From CAZHRC01 sp964533865 (GTDB lineage: Bacteria > Bacillota > Clostridia > Tissierellales > Peptoniphilaceae), in NCBI GenBank assembly GCA_964533865.1, contig CAZHRC010000001.1:186001-250000 (forward strand): DNA of 64,000 bases. The letters are read 5' to 3'. Below the pieces are notes generated by a model. That model did not search any database and had not been told where the DNA came from. It worked only from the letters and a program-made list of their open reading frames with translations. The translations under genes and the position numbers were made by a program. This document shows, piece after piece, positions 8,244 through 17,075 of the stretch (its first letter is position 1; each line of letters opens with the position of its first letter).

Positions 8244-8268
8244 AGGGGCTTTTCAAAGCTCCTTTTTT
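8244..8268 (+). terminator. Short intrinsic terminator
   Basis: AGGGGCTTT pairs with AAAGCTCCT (one G-U) around TC and is followed by TTTTT. No plus-strand gene immediately precedes it, so it may insulate the adhesin gene or be a relic. Confidence 0.6.
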
Positions 8269-8449
8269 ATTGCCTGAAATCCTCTCATCTCTCCGAAACA
8301 AAAAAACCTTCATATTCTCTACAGACGTCAATATTTGTAGTCGTAGAATCTATAAGGAGGGGAATGCTATAGATTATTAGTCATTGATCGTAATTTCGAT
8401 CATATTTAAGAGTGAGAAGAAAATCTCGAAAAAACTAGGAGGGTATACT

Positions 8450-10177
8450 ATGCAAAGACACACAATGTTAAAGCGATTGATTTCGCTAGTCATGGTTTTT
8501 GTCATGCTATTTGGACTTGTGCCTACGTTTGGCTCCGTATCAGATGCGGCGTTTAACGTGCAAAAGGTGAAAAAGACCGAATTTCTTGGCAATAACTTGA
8601 TTCTGTTGACGGATCACCCCAATACGATACCAAAAGTTACCGTAGAAAATGCTGAGAGTGGAGTGTTCATGTCGGAAACAAATCCCAATTTGGAATTGTT
8701 TGATTTTCGCAGAGCTAAATCGGTTGGAATCTTTATGCTTGATGAAGATACAAATCACTTCAACTATAGATCGTCTAAACCAAATGATTCAAGGTATCAG
8801 CAAAGCAAACTTTTTGGGCAATACTACGTAGGACCGCTTCTTGCTCAAGAAGCCGAGGATCTTATGCACTCGCCCTATACTTCATTTCGTGATGGATTTG
8901 GATCAGTTAACTTCTTTATACCTAGAAATATACTTGAGGCTTACGAAAAAAATGAAGCCCCTAGTCCAGTTATCAAGGTTCGCTATTCAGATAATGCGGT
9001 TTACAGAGATCCCAAAACAGGAACAAAAAAAGACCTAGATGTCGAAGTTGCGTTTTCGGATTTTTTGTTCAATGTCGATCGAAATTTTTCTGAAAAAGAT
9101 GTCAGTTTTGATGGATACGGAGGAATTGGAGGTTCTGTTTCTTACAACTTAGCAAGTGGGTGGGAATTTGTAGGCCCTATCCAAGCAACGAAAGTTCAGT
9201 TTACATTTTTTGAAAAAGATTCCAATACGCCAGTGACGTTAGAGGGAGACACTTTTATGACATTTGCTTCCCTTAACTGGAATGGCTCTCAAGCGCCAAC
9301 TCCCGAGGATTATTATTCTGTCCCCAATGGCGTTTGGAAACCTGGGTATTCAACAAAAGCAAACAATACAAACTACAGGGACTCGACGGATGCGTCTCAC
9401 GTAGAATTTGTGGGAATGCTTACGCCAAATAATGAAACAATTGACGTTCGGCTAACCGAAGATACCAACATTAAAGAATATTCATTTTTACAAAACGGAC
9501 AACTTCCAACAGGTACAAACTTACCAAAAATCAATACTCGTGGATTAAGATATGTAGCAAAACAACCAAAGTTTGATGGTGTGACGGTATATGGCGGAGG
9601 AAGCGAAAAGGACTTCTTTGATACAGTGGGTAGTGCGAGTTACACAAAGAACGCTGTCGCCTTTAATTTCGGAGGTATTCAAAGTCCACAATTTTTAACA
9701 GGAACCCTGTTGCATCAAACTTGGCCAGAGCAAACCAATTACGATCAACACCGAGTTAACATCCACGGATGGGTATTCCCTTCAACTTCAAACGTCTTTC
9801 ACTCCACCCCTGAAAAACCAACGAAAACTGTTTCGGATGTCGATGAGATTGATGTGGTCAGCAATGAGTTTGTTGATTTAGACGAAAAAGATTATGAAGT
9901 TTTAACTTATAAGGTCAACCAAAAAGTCTTCACGATGGGTGTTGATGATAACGAATATTACACGCGATTCGCCATCTCAGATGTGGTTTCAGTTGAGGTT
10001 GACTACATTAAAGATTCCGCTAAGTTTTTGAGAGATGGTAAAGATAATTCTATCGTTAGGACCATGTCTTTAAATATTTTTACTCATCCACACATGAGGG
10101 ATTCCACGTATGTCGATAATTTCACTGGATCGCGAATATCCCTGTTTCGCATAAAAATCTTCAACGGTGACCCTTGA
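8450..10177 (+). CDS. Secreted adhesin-like surface protein, apparently 3'-truncated
   Basis: 575 residues from ATG 8450, chosen because AGGAGG ends eight bases upstream; an in-frame start at 8384 lacks an RBS. There is a signal peptide to about residue 32 (LISLVMVFVMLFGLVPTFGS, then SDAAF). The body resembles large Gram-positive adhesins. Near the end, YKVNQKVFTMGVDDNEYY and FAISDVVSVEVDYI look like the beginning of an isopeptide-forming pilin/VaFE-like domain, which then stops. No LPxTG, CWB2 or SLH anchor is present. The last 36 codons are antisense to the end of the acetyltransferase gene, and no terminator follows. I infer loss of the 3' half by deletion, making this a likely pseudogene or secreted fragment. 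Confidence 0.72.
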   Translation: MQRHTMLKRLISLVMVFVMLFGLVPTFGSVSDAAFNVQKVKKTEFLGNNLILLTDHPNTIPKVTVENAESGVFMSETNPNLELFDFRRAKSVGIFMLDEDTNHFNYRSSKPNDSRYQQSKLFGQYYVGPLLAQEAEDLMHSPYTSFRDGFGSVNFFIPRNILEAYEKNEAPSPVIKVRYSDNAVYRDPKTGTKKDLDVEVAFSDFLFNVDRNFSEKDVSFDGYGGIGGSVSYNLASGWEFVGPIQATKVQFTFFEKDSNTPVTLEGDTFMTFASLNWNGSQAPTPEDYYSVPNGVWKPGYSTKANNTNYRDSTDASHVEFVGMLTPNNETIDVRLTEDTNIKEYSFLQNGQLPTGTNLPKINTRGLRYVAKQPKFDGVTVYGGGSEKDFFDTVGSASYTKNAVAFNFGGIQSPQFLTGTLLHQTWPEQTNYDQHRVNIHGWVFPSTSNVFHSTPEKPTKTVSDVDEIDVVSNEFVDLDEKDYEVLTYKVNQKVFTMGVDDNEYYTRFAISDVVSVEVDYIKDSAKFLRDGKDNSIVRTMSLNIFTHPHMRDSTYVDNFTGSRISLFRIKIFNGDP

Positions 10178-10501
10178 TGTTAATAGGATGGTTTTTATTT
10201 TTTGCTTCTTAGCATAAGATTTAAAAAATGCCATTAGCTGGTGTCCAAGGCCTTTGCCTTGATATTGAGGCAGAAACGCAAGGTTTTTAAGTTGGACGGT
10301 GGTGTCATCTTTAGGCAGGTAAAAAATGGTTCCGATGAGGTTGTCTCCATCGTACATGCCAAAAAGCGTACAATGAGGATCCGCGGCGAGATCTTCGGCT
10401 GATATTTCTAATCCATGAGGTTTTCTAAAGACATCGTTTCTTAGTTTAACCGATGCGTTATAATCAGGGGATAGGTAAGAAAATTCTTTAATAGGATACA
10501 T
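10070..10501 (-). CDS. GNAT family N-acetyltransferase
   Basis: 143 residues, a complete GNAT fold. The acetyl-CoA pyrophosphate loop is QYQGKGLG near residues 79-86. The C-terminal VEDFYAKQGYSRSSEI is the usual motif B region. Substrate is unknown. RBS AAAAGGAG precedes the ATG on the minus strand. Its last 108 bases overlap the tail of the adhesin frame on the other strand. Because the GNAT ending is family-typical, the overlap is best blamed on the adhesin. Confidence 0.88.
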   Translation of the reverse strand: MYPIKEFSYLSPDYNASVKLRNDVFRKPHGLEISAEDLAADPHCTLFGMYDGDNLIGTIFYLPKDDTTVQLKNLAFLPQYQGKGLGHQLMAFFKSYAKKQKIKTILLTSRVTVEDFYAKQGYSRSSEIIDIRGIPHVWMSKNI

Positions 10502-10661
10502 CGTTTTCTCCTTTTCTTGAGGTGATGTCTTTAGTATAACACCTTAGACATTGCCGTCAATACGATGGTTAGTTGGGTAGATGACCTTGCAAGATTAGGG
10601 GTTTTAGTATATTATTAATAAAAAGTAGATCGAGTTGTAATCTACATAAATGGAGGATGTT

Positions 10662-11576
10662 ATGGTAAAAGTATTAGTTACTGATGGTATGGAAAAATCG
10701 GCCGTAGAGGCATTAAAGAGCAAAGGTTATGACGTTGAAGAACAGTTTTATCCTATAGAAGAACTTATGGAAAAAATTGCTGATGTAGACGTTATCGTCG
10801 TTCGCTCAGCAACTAAGGTCCGTAAAGAATTAATCGATCGCATGGTCAAAGAAAATAGTACTAAACTCATTATTCGCGGTGGTGTCGGAGTGGACAATAT
10901 TGATGTTGACTACGCTCAACTCAATGGGATTCAGGTAAACAATACGCCCAATGCTTCGTCGGATTCTGTTGCAGAATACGTTTTGGGAAGTATGTTTGCG
11001 TTGACGCGCCACATTCACGACGCCAACGTCACCATGCGTCGCGGCGAGTGGAATAAGAAACAATACAAAGGCAATGAAATTAACGGTAGTGTTTTAGGCC
11101 TTATTGGATTTGGACGAATTGCGAAGTGCCTAGCGAAAAAGGCGGAAGCTTTGGGGATGAAGGTTATCTACACTGACGTTACCGGTGAGCAGCAAGGGTA
11201 TCCACAGTACCAATTCAAACCGTTGAATGAGTTATTGGCAGAGGCTGACTTTGTTTCCCTACACGCTTCAGGTGCTAAAGAAGTGATTATGGGCAAAGAG
11301 CAATTTGCTCAAATGAAAAACACGGCTTACTTTATCAACTCTTCAAGAGGTGCGTTAGTCGACACTGATGCGATGTTGGATGCGCTAAACGCCGACGAGA
11401 TCAAGGGATGCGCTTTGGACGTTTTTGAAAAAGAACCTCTTGTGGACGAGCGCATATCTGAATGTTTAAAGATTTGTCTTACACCCCATATTGGTGGTGC
11501 AACAGTTGAGGCTCAAACGAGAATCGGAAATGAAATCGTAGAAATTATCGAAGATTTCTACAATAAAACCAAATAA
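10662..11576 (+). CDS. serA: D-3-phosphoglycerate dehydrogenase (short form)
   Basis: Oxidises 3-phosphoglycerate to 3-phosphohydroxypyruvate, opening serine biosynthesis. 304 residues, with the D-2-hydroxyacid dehydrogenase signatures: NAD-binding LGLIGFGRIAKCLAKKA, then VSLHASGAKEVIMG, FINSSRGALVDTDAML and CALDVFEKEP. The catalytic His is in TPHIGGATVEAQ. It lacks the C-terminal ASB/ACT regulatory domains of long SerA forms, so allosteric serine inhibition through ACT is not expected. ATG 10662 follows GGAGG (10652-10656). The stop overlaps the next start by one base (TAATG), implying translational coupling to the DUF1015 protein. Confidence 0.92.
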   Translation: MVKVLVTDGMEKSAVEALKSKGYDVEEQFYPIEELMEKIADVDVIVVRSATKVRKELIDRMVKENSTKLIIRGGVGVDNIDVDYAQLNGIQVNNTPNASSDSVAEYVLGSMFALTRHIHDANVTMRRGEWNKKQYKGNEINGSVLGLIGFGRIAKCLAKKAEALGMKVIYTDVTGEQQGYPQYQFKPLNELLAEADFVSLHASGAKEVIMGKEQFAQMKNTAYFINSSRGALVDTDAMLDALNADEIKGCALDVFEKEPLVDERISECLKICLTPHIGGATVEAQTRIGNEIVEIIEDFYNKTK

Positions 11577-12814
11577 TGGTTCAGATTAAATCCTTTAGAG
11601 CTTATCGACCATCTGAGGCGAATGCGCCTCAGGTGGCAGAGCTTCCTTATGATGTTATGGATTCCGATGAAGCGCGCGAACTGGTAAAAGAGAATCCGAT
11701 AAGCTTTCTTCATGTGGATAAAGCGGAAGTGGATTTACCGTTGGATACTGATATCCATAGCGCGGCAGTCTGTCGAAAAGCTAAGGAGAACCTCTCTCGT
11801 TTTATTGATGAGGGGGTGCTGGTCCAAGACGCGAAAGAGTCGGTGTACATTTATACACAAACGCGTTTGGGAAAAACTCAAGTGGGCTTGGTAGCTACTT
11901 TTGCTGTTAATGATTACATGGATAATAAGATTAAGAAGCATGAATACACCGTTCAAGTCAAGGAAATCGACCGTATCGTCCATGTGAAAACCACTTCAGC
12001 GCATACTGGTCCAATTTTTCTGACCTATGAAGGACACCAACCTCTTCAATTGATCTTAGATGACTGGATGGGATCTCATGCATCAATTTTCGATTTTATT
12101 AGCGATGATGGTGTGGAACACCGCGGATACCAAGTTGACGATCAAAATGTGCTGGCCGCTATTAAAGGGTGCTTTAACGAAATCCCTGCCCTTTACATTG
12201 CGGATGGTCACCATCGAGCGGCTTCGGCTGTGGCGGTGTGCAAGGAGCTTAGATTTGAAAATCGAGGCGTTTCAAGAAGTGAAGAGTACGATTTCTTTTT
12301 AGGTGTTGCATTTCCAAAGGATCAACTGACTATCATCGATTACAATCGGGTGGTAAAAGACAAGAACGGTTGGTCAACCAATGAACTGCTTGACAAAATC
12401 GAAGAAAAGTTCAGCGTTAACAAAAAAGGGGCGCTGTACAAACCTCAATCCATCAATGAGTTTAGTTTATACATCGACGGGGTATGGTATCGTCTCACCG
12501 TTAAAAAACCATACGCCTCGAGGGAAAAACTTGAAGAAAACTTAGACGTTTCGCTGTTGCAAGACTATATTCTCGGACCGTTACTCGGTATCGATGATCC
12601 GAGGCGAAGTGACCGCATCGAATTTATTGGCGGGATACGTGGATTGGAAGAGATTGAAAAGAAGACAGATCAATACAAAGGTGTCGGATTTGCACTCTAT
12701 CCGACTACGATTGAACAGCTAATCGCTATCGCAGATGACAACAAAGTGATGCCACCAAAATCGACTTGGTTCGAACCAAAGTTGAGAAGCGGGCTTTTTA
12801 TTCATCGTTTTTAG
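11576..12814 (+). CDS. DUF1015 family protein coupled to serA
   Basis: 412 residues, full length for DUF1015 (PF06245). Motifs include ELPYDVMDSDEAREL near the start, ENPISFLHVDKAE, TGPIFLTYE and YIADGHHRAASA. The DGHHR block resembles the nucleotide-handling motif of the ParB/SerK-like superfamily. The family is repeatedly found beside serA, so a role in phosphoserine or serine metabolism is plausible, for example a kinase or phosphatase-like step. No activity can be read from the sequence. It has no RBS separate from serA, because the ATG overlaps the serA stop, so expression should follow serA. Confidence 0.85.
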   Translation: MVQIKSFRAYRPSEANAPQVAELPYDVMDSDEARELVKENPISFLHVDKAEVDLPLDTDIHSAAVCRKAKENLSRFIDEGVLVQDAKESVYIYTQTRLGKTQVGLVATFAVNDYMDNKIKKHEYTVQVKEIDRIVHVKTTSAHTGPIFLTYEGHQPLQLILDDWMGSHASIFDFISDDGVEHRGYQVDDQNVLAAIKGCFNEIPALYIADGHHRAASAVAVCKELRFENRGVSRSEEYDFFLGVAFPKDQLTIIDYNRVVKDKNGWSTNELLDKIEEKFSVNKKGALYKPQSINEFSLYIDGVWYRLTVKKPYASREKLEENLDVSLLQDYILGPLLGIDDPRRSDRIEFIGGIRGLEEIEKKTDQYKGVGFALYPTTIEQLIAIADDNKVMPPKSTWFEPKLRSGLFIHRF

Positions 12815-12886
12815 TCATTTTTTGATGGGTTCCTTCAATGATCTCATCTGAACCAACTAAAGTGTACATTAAAAGGGAGTGATTCA

Positions 12887-13243
12887 ATGAGATCTCTATT
12901 CGGTATTATCAATACCTATAAGGCTAATTCATCAGCTCTTGTACTTATGGTACTCGCAGTAATGATTGTTACCATATTAGTTTATGTCAAAGTGCGCAAA
13001 ATTGCTTTTGCCAGTTATATTCCTGGCGCCGTTTTTCTTTTAATAGGATTATTCAATCTCATTCCAGGATTTACTAAATTGACGACGCCAGAAGGTCTCA
13101 GTGGTTTGATGAACTTTGTTGTATTTTTCGTGTCGGGTTTTGTCGGCATTATGATCTCGGTGATCTGTCATCAATTTCCGATAAAAGCAAAGGTCAGCAA
13201 AAGACGTCCCAAGCAACCGAAAGACGTTGAAGAAGTCAAATAG
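12887..13243 (+). CDS. Small integral membrane protein of unknown function
   Basis: 118 residues with three predicted membrane spans (about 15-35, 42-60 and 70-95) and a basic C-terminal tail (KAKVSKRRPKQPKDVEEVK) likely on the cytoplasmic side. No family is recognised. RBS AAGGGAG sits eight bases upstream of ATG. It stands alone and is terminated by the bidirectional hairpin at 13247. Confidence 0.7.
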   Translation: MRSLFGIINTYKANSSALVLMVLAVMIVTILVYVKVRKIAFASYIPGAVFLLIGLFNLIPGFTKLTTPEGLSGLMNFVVFFVSGFVGIMISVICHQFPIKAKVSKRRPKQPKDVEEVK

Positions 13244-13246
13244 CAT

Positions 13247-13291
13247 ATACTCTCCCACAAAGTATTAATTTTGTGGGAGAGTATTTTTTTT
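13247..13291. terminator. Bidirectional terminator between membrane protein and helicase genes
   Basis: Perfect 15-bp arms ATACTCTCCCACAAA and TTTGTGGGAGAGTAT around an 8-base loop, with a T-run to the right; the first arm is preceded by few A. The right arm contains the last codons of the minus-strand helicase, whose stop (13265-13267) lies in the loop. Confidence 0.88.
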
Positions 13292-15145
13292 GATCGTTGC
13301 AATTTCATCAACAAAAATTGATCTTTGTGTTTGATTGCCGTTCATTGACTTAAAGGATAGTAGGGACAAGTCGACTTTAGCTCGGGTCATCCCGACGTAA
13401 AATAGTCGCCTTTCTTCTTCCAGGTCGTCAGTAGACGATTTCGATGATCCATAGGCTGAAGGCAAAATCGTTTCGATGAGATCGATGATAAAAACTCGCT
13501 CGAATTCTAATCCTTTCGCACCGTGCAAAGTAGAAAGCGTAAGGTGAGATGCACTTCTCCTTGCTTCGTTTTGTCTTCTTTCAAGGAGTTTTAGTCGGTC
13601 AAGAAATGCTTGAAAGGTCTTACAATCTTTTGCAATGGCTTTTAAAGTGTCGATGTATTGGTCGAAGGAATGCTTACCAGACTGATCTCGCCTCGCTTTT
13701 TCACTCAGGTAATCGCAATAGCCGGAGTGATCGAAAACGGTGGCAAGGGCTTTGTGTGGTGATTGTACAGCTATTTTTGACAGATGGCGGCGAAGGGTTT
13801 TCAACCGTTTCTGAAAGTAGTCTGCATGTTTGTTGTTATCGATTAATTGATCGATAATTGAGGTGTGTATCCCTGTCGATCGCAATTTGGCGATTTGGGC
13901 TTTGTCGATGTAGGCATTAAACTTGTAATAAATCCGTTCGAAAGTTTCCAAATCCCAGAGATTATTTGAAAAGGCATGGATGTCGATCATGTCTTTTAAA
14001 ATGGGGTCCTGGAAATAATCGCTTGATGGGCTGCGTTGAAAAAACGCGATGCCAGATTGCACCAATCGGTGGATGAGGTGGAGTGCGGAGAGGTTGTTGC
14101 GATACAAGATCGCGGTTTTGTAGTCTTCCGTTGAAGGTTGCCGTTTGAGTTCTTTTATCACGTCATTCAACTGTTCGGTGGGGGTTTTCGTTGTAATGAT
14201 TTGAACGGGTGAATGGCTCTGGTTGACGGCGTTCAAACTTTTCTTGTAGCGTTTTACATTGCTTTTAATAAAAGCGTTGGCGATTTGGACGACTTCAAGG
14301 CTAGATCGATAGTTATCTTCCATGGTGATGACGGTTCCCATCGGATACATCTCTTGAAATGACAGCAAGAGAGAAGGGTCAGCTCCACGAAAGCGATAGA
14401 TGGATTGGTCGTCATCAGCGACGATGAAGAGGTTGTTTTTGGGCTTGGAGATCAGTTGGACGATTTCAAATTGTATTGGCGATGTGTCTTGACCTTCATC
14501 CACTTGAATGTACTGAAATCGCCGCCTTAACCCTGATAGGGTGTGGGGATTTTCTCGCAATATTTCTAAACATATGGTCAACATATCCTCAAAATCCATT
14601 AGGTGATTATCTTTTTTGAGCCCTTCATAGGCGGTATATAGCGCATGATAATCCGCAATGCGTTCGCGACCGGATTGAAGGAGTGATTCAGGTAAAGACC
14701 CTGTATTCTTGTGGTAACTGTACCATGTAAAAAACATGTGTAGCGCTTCGGAACTAATGTGTTTACGGTAAAGCTGATGATATAATCTGCGAATCGCAGA
14801 GGATTTGTTGAACTGATGGTCGTTTTCGATTAAGCGGATCGTTTTATTTCGGCGTTTCATGTAAGTGGTGATGACACCATAACAGAAAGCGTGGATTGTT
14901 GATAGGGTCGTCTCATGCAGGCGGCTGTCGTTGGGAGACAATTCTAATAAACGTTGTTTCATATCTAAGGATTGGGCTTTGCTGTAGGTAATCGATAAGA
15001 TTTTCTTTGGGGATATCCCATCTTTCTGAAGCTGTATGATGCGATTGATGATCACCGTAGTCTTACCTGAACCGGGGACAGCTAGGAGAAGAACCGGGCC
15101 ATCTTTGTGGTGTATGGCTTGATGTTGGGGTCGGGAAAGTTTCAT
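13265..15145 (-). CDS. UvrD/PcrA-like superfamily 1 DNA helicase
   Basis: 626 residues, shorter than typical PcrA/UvrD (about 720-740). SF1A motifs in order: Q motif SRPQHQAIHH, Walker A AVPGSGKTTVI, Walker B VDEGQDTSPIQ, motif III ADDDQSIYRFRGA, motif V TLSTLHGAKGLEFERVF and motif VI EEERRLFYVGMTRAK. ATP-driven 3'-5' translocation is expected, and the role in repair or replication restart is not defined. ATG 15145 is chosen because AGGAGG precedes it; the upstream in-frame start lacks an RBS. Single-gene transcript whose end is embedded in the bidirectional terminator. Confidence 0.92.
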   Translation of the reverse strand: MKLSRPQHQAIHHKDGPVLLLAVPGSGKTTVIINRIIQLQKDGISPKKILSITYSKAQSLDMKQRLLELSPNDSRLHETTLSTIHAFCYGVITTYMKRRNKTIRLIENDHQFNKSSAIRRLYHQLYRKHISSEALHMFFTWYSYHKNTGSLPESLLQSGRERIADYHALYTAYEGLKKDNHLMDFEDMLTICLEILRENPHTLSGLRRRFQYIQVDEGQDTSPIQFEIVQLISKPKNNLFIVADDDQSIYRFRGADPSLLLSFQEMYPMGTVITMEDNYRSSLEVVQIANAFIKSNVKRYKKSLNAVNQSHSPVQIITTKTPTEQLNDVIKELKRQPSTEDYKTAILYRNNLSALHLIHRLVQSGIAFFQRSPSSDYFQDPILKDMIDIHAFSNNLWDLETFERIYYKFNAYIDKAQIAKLRSTGIHTSIIDQLIDNNKHADYFQKRLKTLRRHLSKIAVQSPHKALATVFDHSGYCDYLSEKARRDQSGKHSFDQYIDTLKAIAKDCKTFQAFLDRLKLLERRQNEARRSASHLTLSTLHGAKGLEFERVFIIDLIETILPSAYGSSKSSTDDLEEERRLFYVGMTRAKVDLSLLSFKSMNGNQTQRSIFVDEIATIKKNTLPQN

Positions 15146-15198
15146 TGTAGATCCTCCTAACACTAATGTACGTATGGACAAGGCAAAAGTCAAATCAT

Positions 15199-15227
15199 TT
15201 GAGGATAATGGTTAAATGTAGTAGAAT
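15199..15227 (+). promoter_or_regulatory. Putative sigma-A promoter of the nitroreductase gene
   Basis: TTGAGG and TAGAAT are separated by 17 bases and lie about 45 bases upstream of the ATG. Confidence 0.5.
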
Positions 15228-15270
15228 TGTAGTAAGCAATTTCATTTTATTATACAAGGAGGTACGGGCT

Positions 15271-16068
15271 ATGTTAATGGGTAATTTTATGACAAGTCGT
15301 CGTTCGATTCGGGATTTTAGAAAGAAGTCTTTAACAAAAGACTCGATTAGCGCTCTAAACCAAGTGATTGAAGAGATCAATGGGAAAGTAGCACCCTATG
15401 GAGCGGAGTTTAAAATCGTTCTTGACGGTAAAACCCTTTTTCAACAACTCGAGGGGATTGGTGGTTATGCCGGTTCGATGATCGATGCGCCAGCGTATAT
15501 TGCGCTACACGTTCTCAAGGAAACGGACGAAAGTTATATTTACGGTTCCTATTTCATGGAAGAGTTGGTCACTCAGTTGGGGAACCTCAATCTCGGGTCT
15601 TGCTGGGTAACGTTAACTGGAGCGGAGGAGACCGTAAAGATGAACGCTATCGGTTACGCTTCTGGAAAAGTGGATCACTTATTGGCTATTGGCTATCCTC
15701 AGCGGCGTATACCAGTCGGTGAAGAAGCTTACAACTCCACACTCGGCATTAGCGATTTTGTCTATATGGAAGACCTTGGTAATCCAGCTACTATCGAAGA
15801 GCTTGAGCAGATGGGCCTTGACGACTTATTCTATTATGTCCGATTTTCGCCTTCTTCACATAACCGTCAACCTTGGCGATTTGTTATTAAATCCAATCAG
15901 ATCAATTTATATATCGAAGATTACCAAGGTGTTGCAAATTTGATGGATGCTGGGATTATGATGTATTACTTCACGAAACTGAGCGAGAGCCTCAGATTGA
16001 ATATTGAGTGGCAGGTCACTTGTGAGGACGCGGGTAGATATAAGTTTATCGCCAGTGCTGGAATTTAG
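15271..16068 (+). CDS. Nitroreductase family protein
   Basis: 265 residues. The N-terminal SRRSIRDFRKKSLTKDSI is the nitroreductase FMN-binding signature, and the C-terminal RFSPSSHNRQPWRFVI matches the second FMN-contact motif (SxxNxQPW) of this family. It resembles the putative TM nitroreductase subgroup, in which two half-domains fuse. Substrate is unknown. ATG 15271 follows AAGGAGG, and upstream in-frame starts have no RBS. It is followed by an intrinsic terminator. Confidence 0.85.
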   Translation: MLMGNFMTSRRSIRDFRKKSLTKDSISALNQVIEEINGKVAPYGAEFKIVLDGKTLFQQLEGIGGYAGSMIDAPAYIALHVLKETDESYIYGSYFMEELVTQLGNLNLGSCWVTLTGAEETVKMNAIGYASGKVDHLLAIGYPQRRIPVGEEAYNSTLGISDFVYMEDLGNPATIEELEQMGLDDLFYYVRFSPSSHNRQPWRFVIKSNQINLYIEDYQGVANLMDAGIMMYYFTKLSESLRLNIEWQVTCEDAGRYKFIASAGI

Positions 16069-16109
16069 CAAAAAACAATTAATGGTTATCACTCATTAGA
16101 AATGTGAAC

Positions 16110-16155
16110 GGGGTCGATGCCAAACACTAGGTGTTTGGGAAGGCCCTTTTTTAAA
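16110..16155 (+). terminator. Intrinsic terminator after the nitroreductase gene
   Basis: GGGTC...CCAAACAC pairs with GTGTTTGG...GGCCC and is followed by TTTTTT. The next gene's RBS starts immediately after. Confidence 0.75.
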
Positions 16156-16163
16156 GGAGAGTA

Positions 16164-17072
16164 ATGTCAAAGTCTAGGAATTATTGTGTGATTGCAGATA
16201 ATTTTTACGAATCTGGCGAGCTGGAACGAGCGATAGAATTTTACAATAAAGCGTTAAGTTTTGAAAAAAGAGAAGGAAAGATTCCCATATTGATGGAATT
16301 AGCATTAATTTCTGACGAACTCGATGACAGCATAGGAGCGATGGGGTATTTCGATGCTATTTTGGCGATAGATGCTAGCGAAAGCAGAGCGCATTACGGT
16401 CGAGGGATGATTTATGAAAAAGAAGGCAATGTGGTAAAAGCAGAGGCGGCATACTTAAAGGCCATTGAACTTGATCCAAATTATGATCGGGCATTTTTCT
16501 TTTTAGCCAATCTATACGATGTCAACGATAGACAAGATGAAGCCATTGTAAATTATCAGCGCACCATCGAATTGACTCCAGATGACTTTATGGCTCATAA
16601 TAACTTGGGCTGTATCTTTGAAGATCGTAAGGCGTACGCTATCGCCCAGAAGCTATTTGAACAAAGTATTGCTCTTGAACCTGAGTATTTTAGAAGTCAG
16701 TTCAATCTCGGGGTTGTTTATAAGGCTTTAGGGAAACTTGACGAAGCATTGGCTCAATATCGTCTAGCTCAAGAACTTAATCCTCACTATGCCGACGTTT
16801 ATCTCAACATGTCGGCATTACACATTGAGAGAGAGGATTTTCAGGCGTCGATTGGCGATTTAGATGAGGGTATTTCCTATATTCCAGATGCCGCCTACCT
16901 GTATTACAATCGAGCATGCTCTAAAATCAGATTGAATCGCATTGATGAAGGTTTTTTAGATTTGGAAGTATCTTTTAAGTTGGATCCTGATCTCATCGAT
17001 TATGCACAAGAGGATCCAGACTTTAAATCTGTGCGCATGACGGAAGGGTTTATAGCACTAATGAAGGAGTAA
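16164..17072 (+). CDS. Tetratricopeptide repeat protein
   Basis: 302 residues, essentially all TPR units. At least seven repeats are visible by AxxxYxKALELDPxxxxAxxxL-like spacing (for example AAYLKAIELDPNYDRAFFFL and ALAQYRLAQELNPHYADVYL). There is no signal peptide or membrane span, so it is a cytoplasmic scaffold or adaptor with an unknown partner. RBS AAGGAGAG abuts the ATG. It ends three bases before map, and its final codons supply the map RBS (AAGGAG), so the two are probably co-transcribed. Confidence 0.88.
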   Translation: MSKSRNYCVIADNFYESGELERAIEFYNKALSFEKREGKIPILMELALISDELDDSIGAMGYFDAILAIDASESRAHYGRGMIYEKEGNVVKAEAAYLKAIELDPNYDRAFFFLANLYDVNDRQDEAIVNYQRTIELTPDDFMAHNNLGCIFEDRKAYAIAQKLFEQSIALEPEYFRSQFNLGVVYKALGKLDEALAQYRLAQELNPHYADVYLNMSALHIEREDFQASIGDLDEGISYIPDAAYLYYNRACSKIRLNRIDEGFLDLEVSFKLDPDLIDYAQEDPDFKSVRMTEGFIALMKE

Positions 17073-17075
17073 GAT

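Larger units (their letters stand above)
7527..8449. other. Mostly non-coding, AT-rich region between the two surface-protein genes
   Basis: Contains a minus-strand terminator, a doubtful minus-strand small ORF, the second palindrome copy, a plus-strand terminator and the leader of the adhesin gene, with hairpins near 8317-8352 and 8388-8404. Base use is more AT-rich than the surrounding housekeeping genes, and the region looks like decayed sequence left after rearrangement. Confidence 0.5.

Noticed and set aside
7938..8277. Small overlapping plus-strand ORFs between the surface genes
   Set aside because: No RBS, no recognisable protein, and they run through the palindrome and a terminator.
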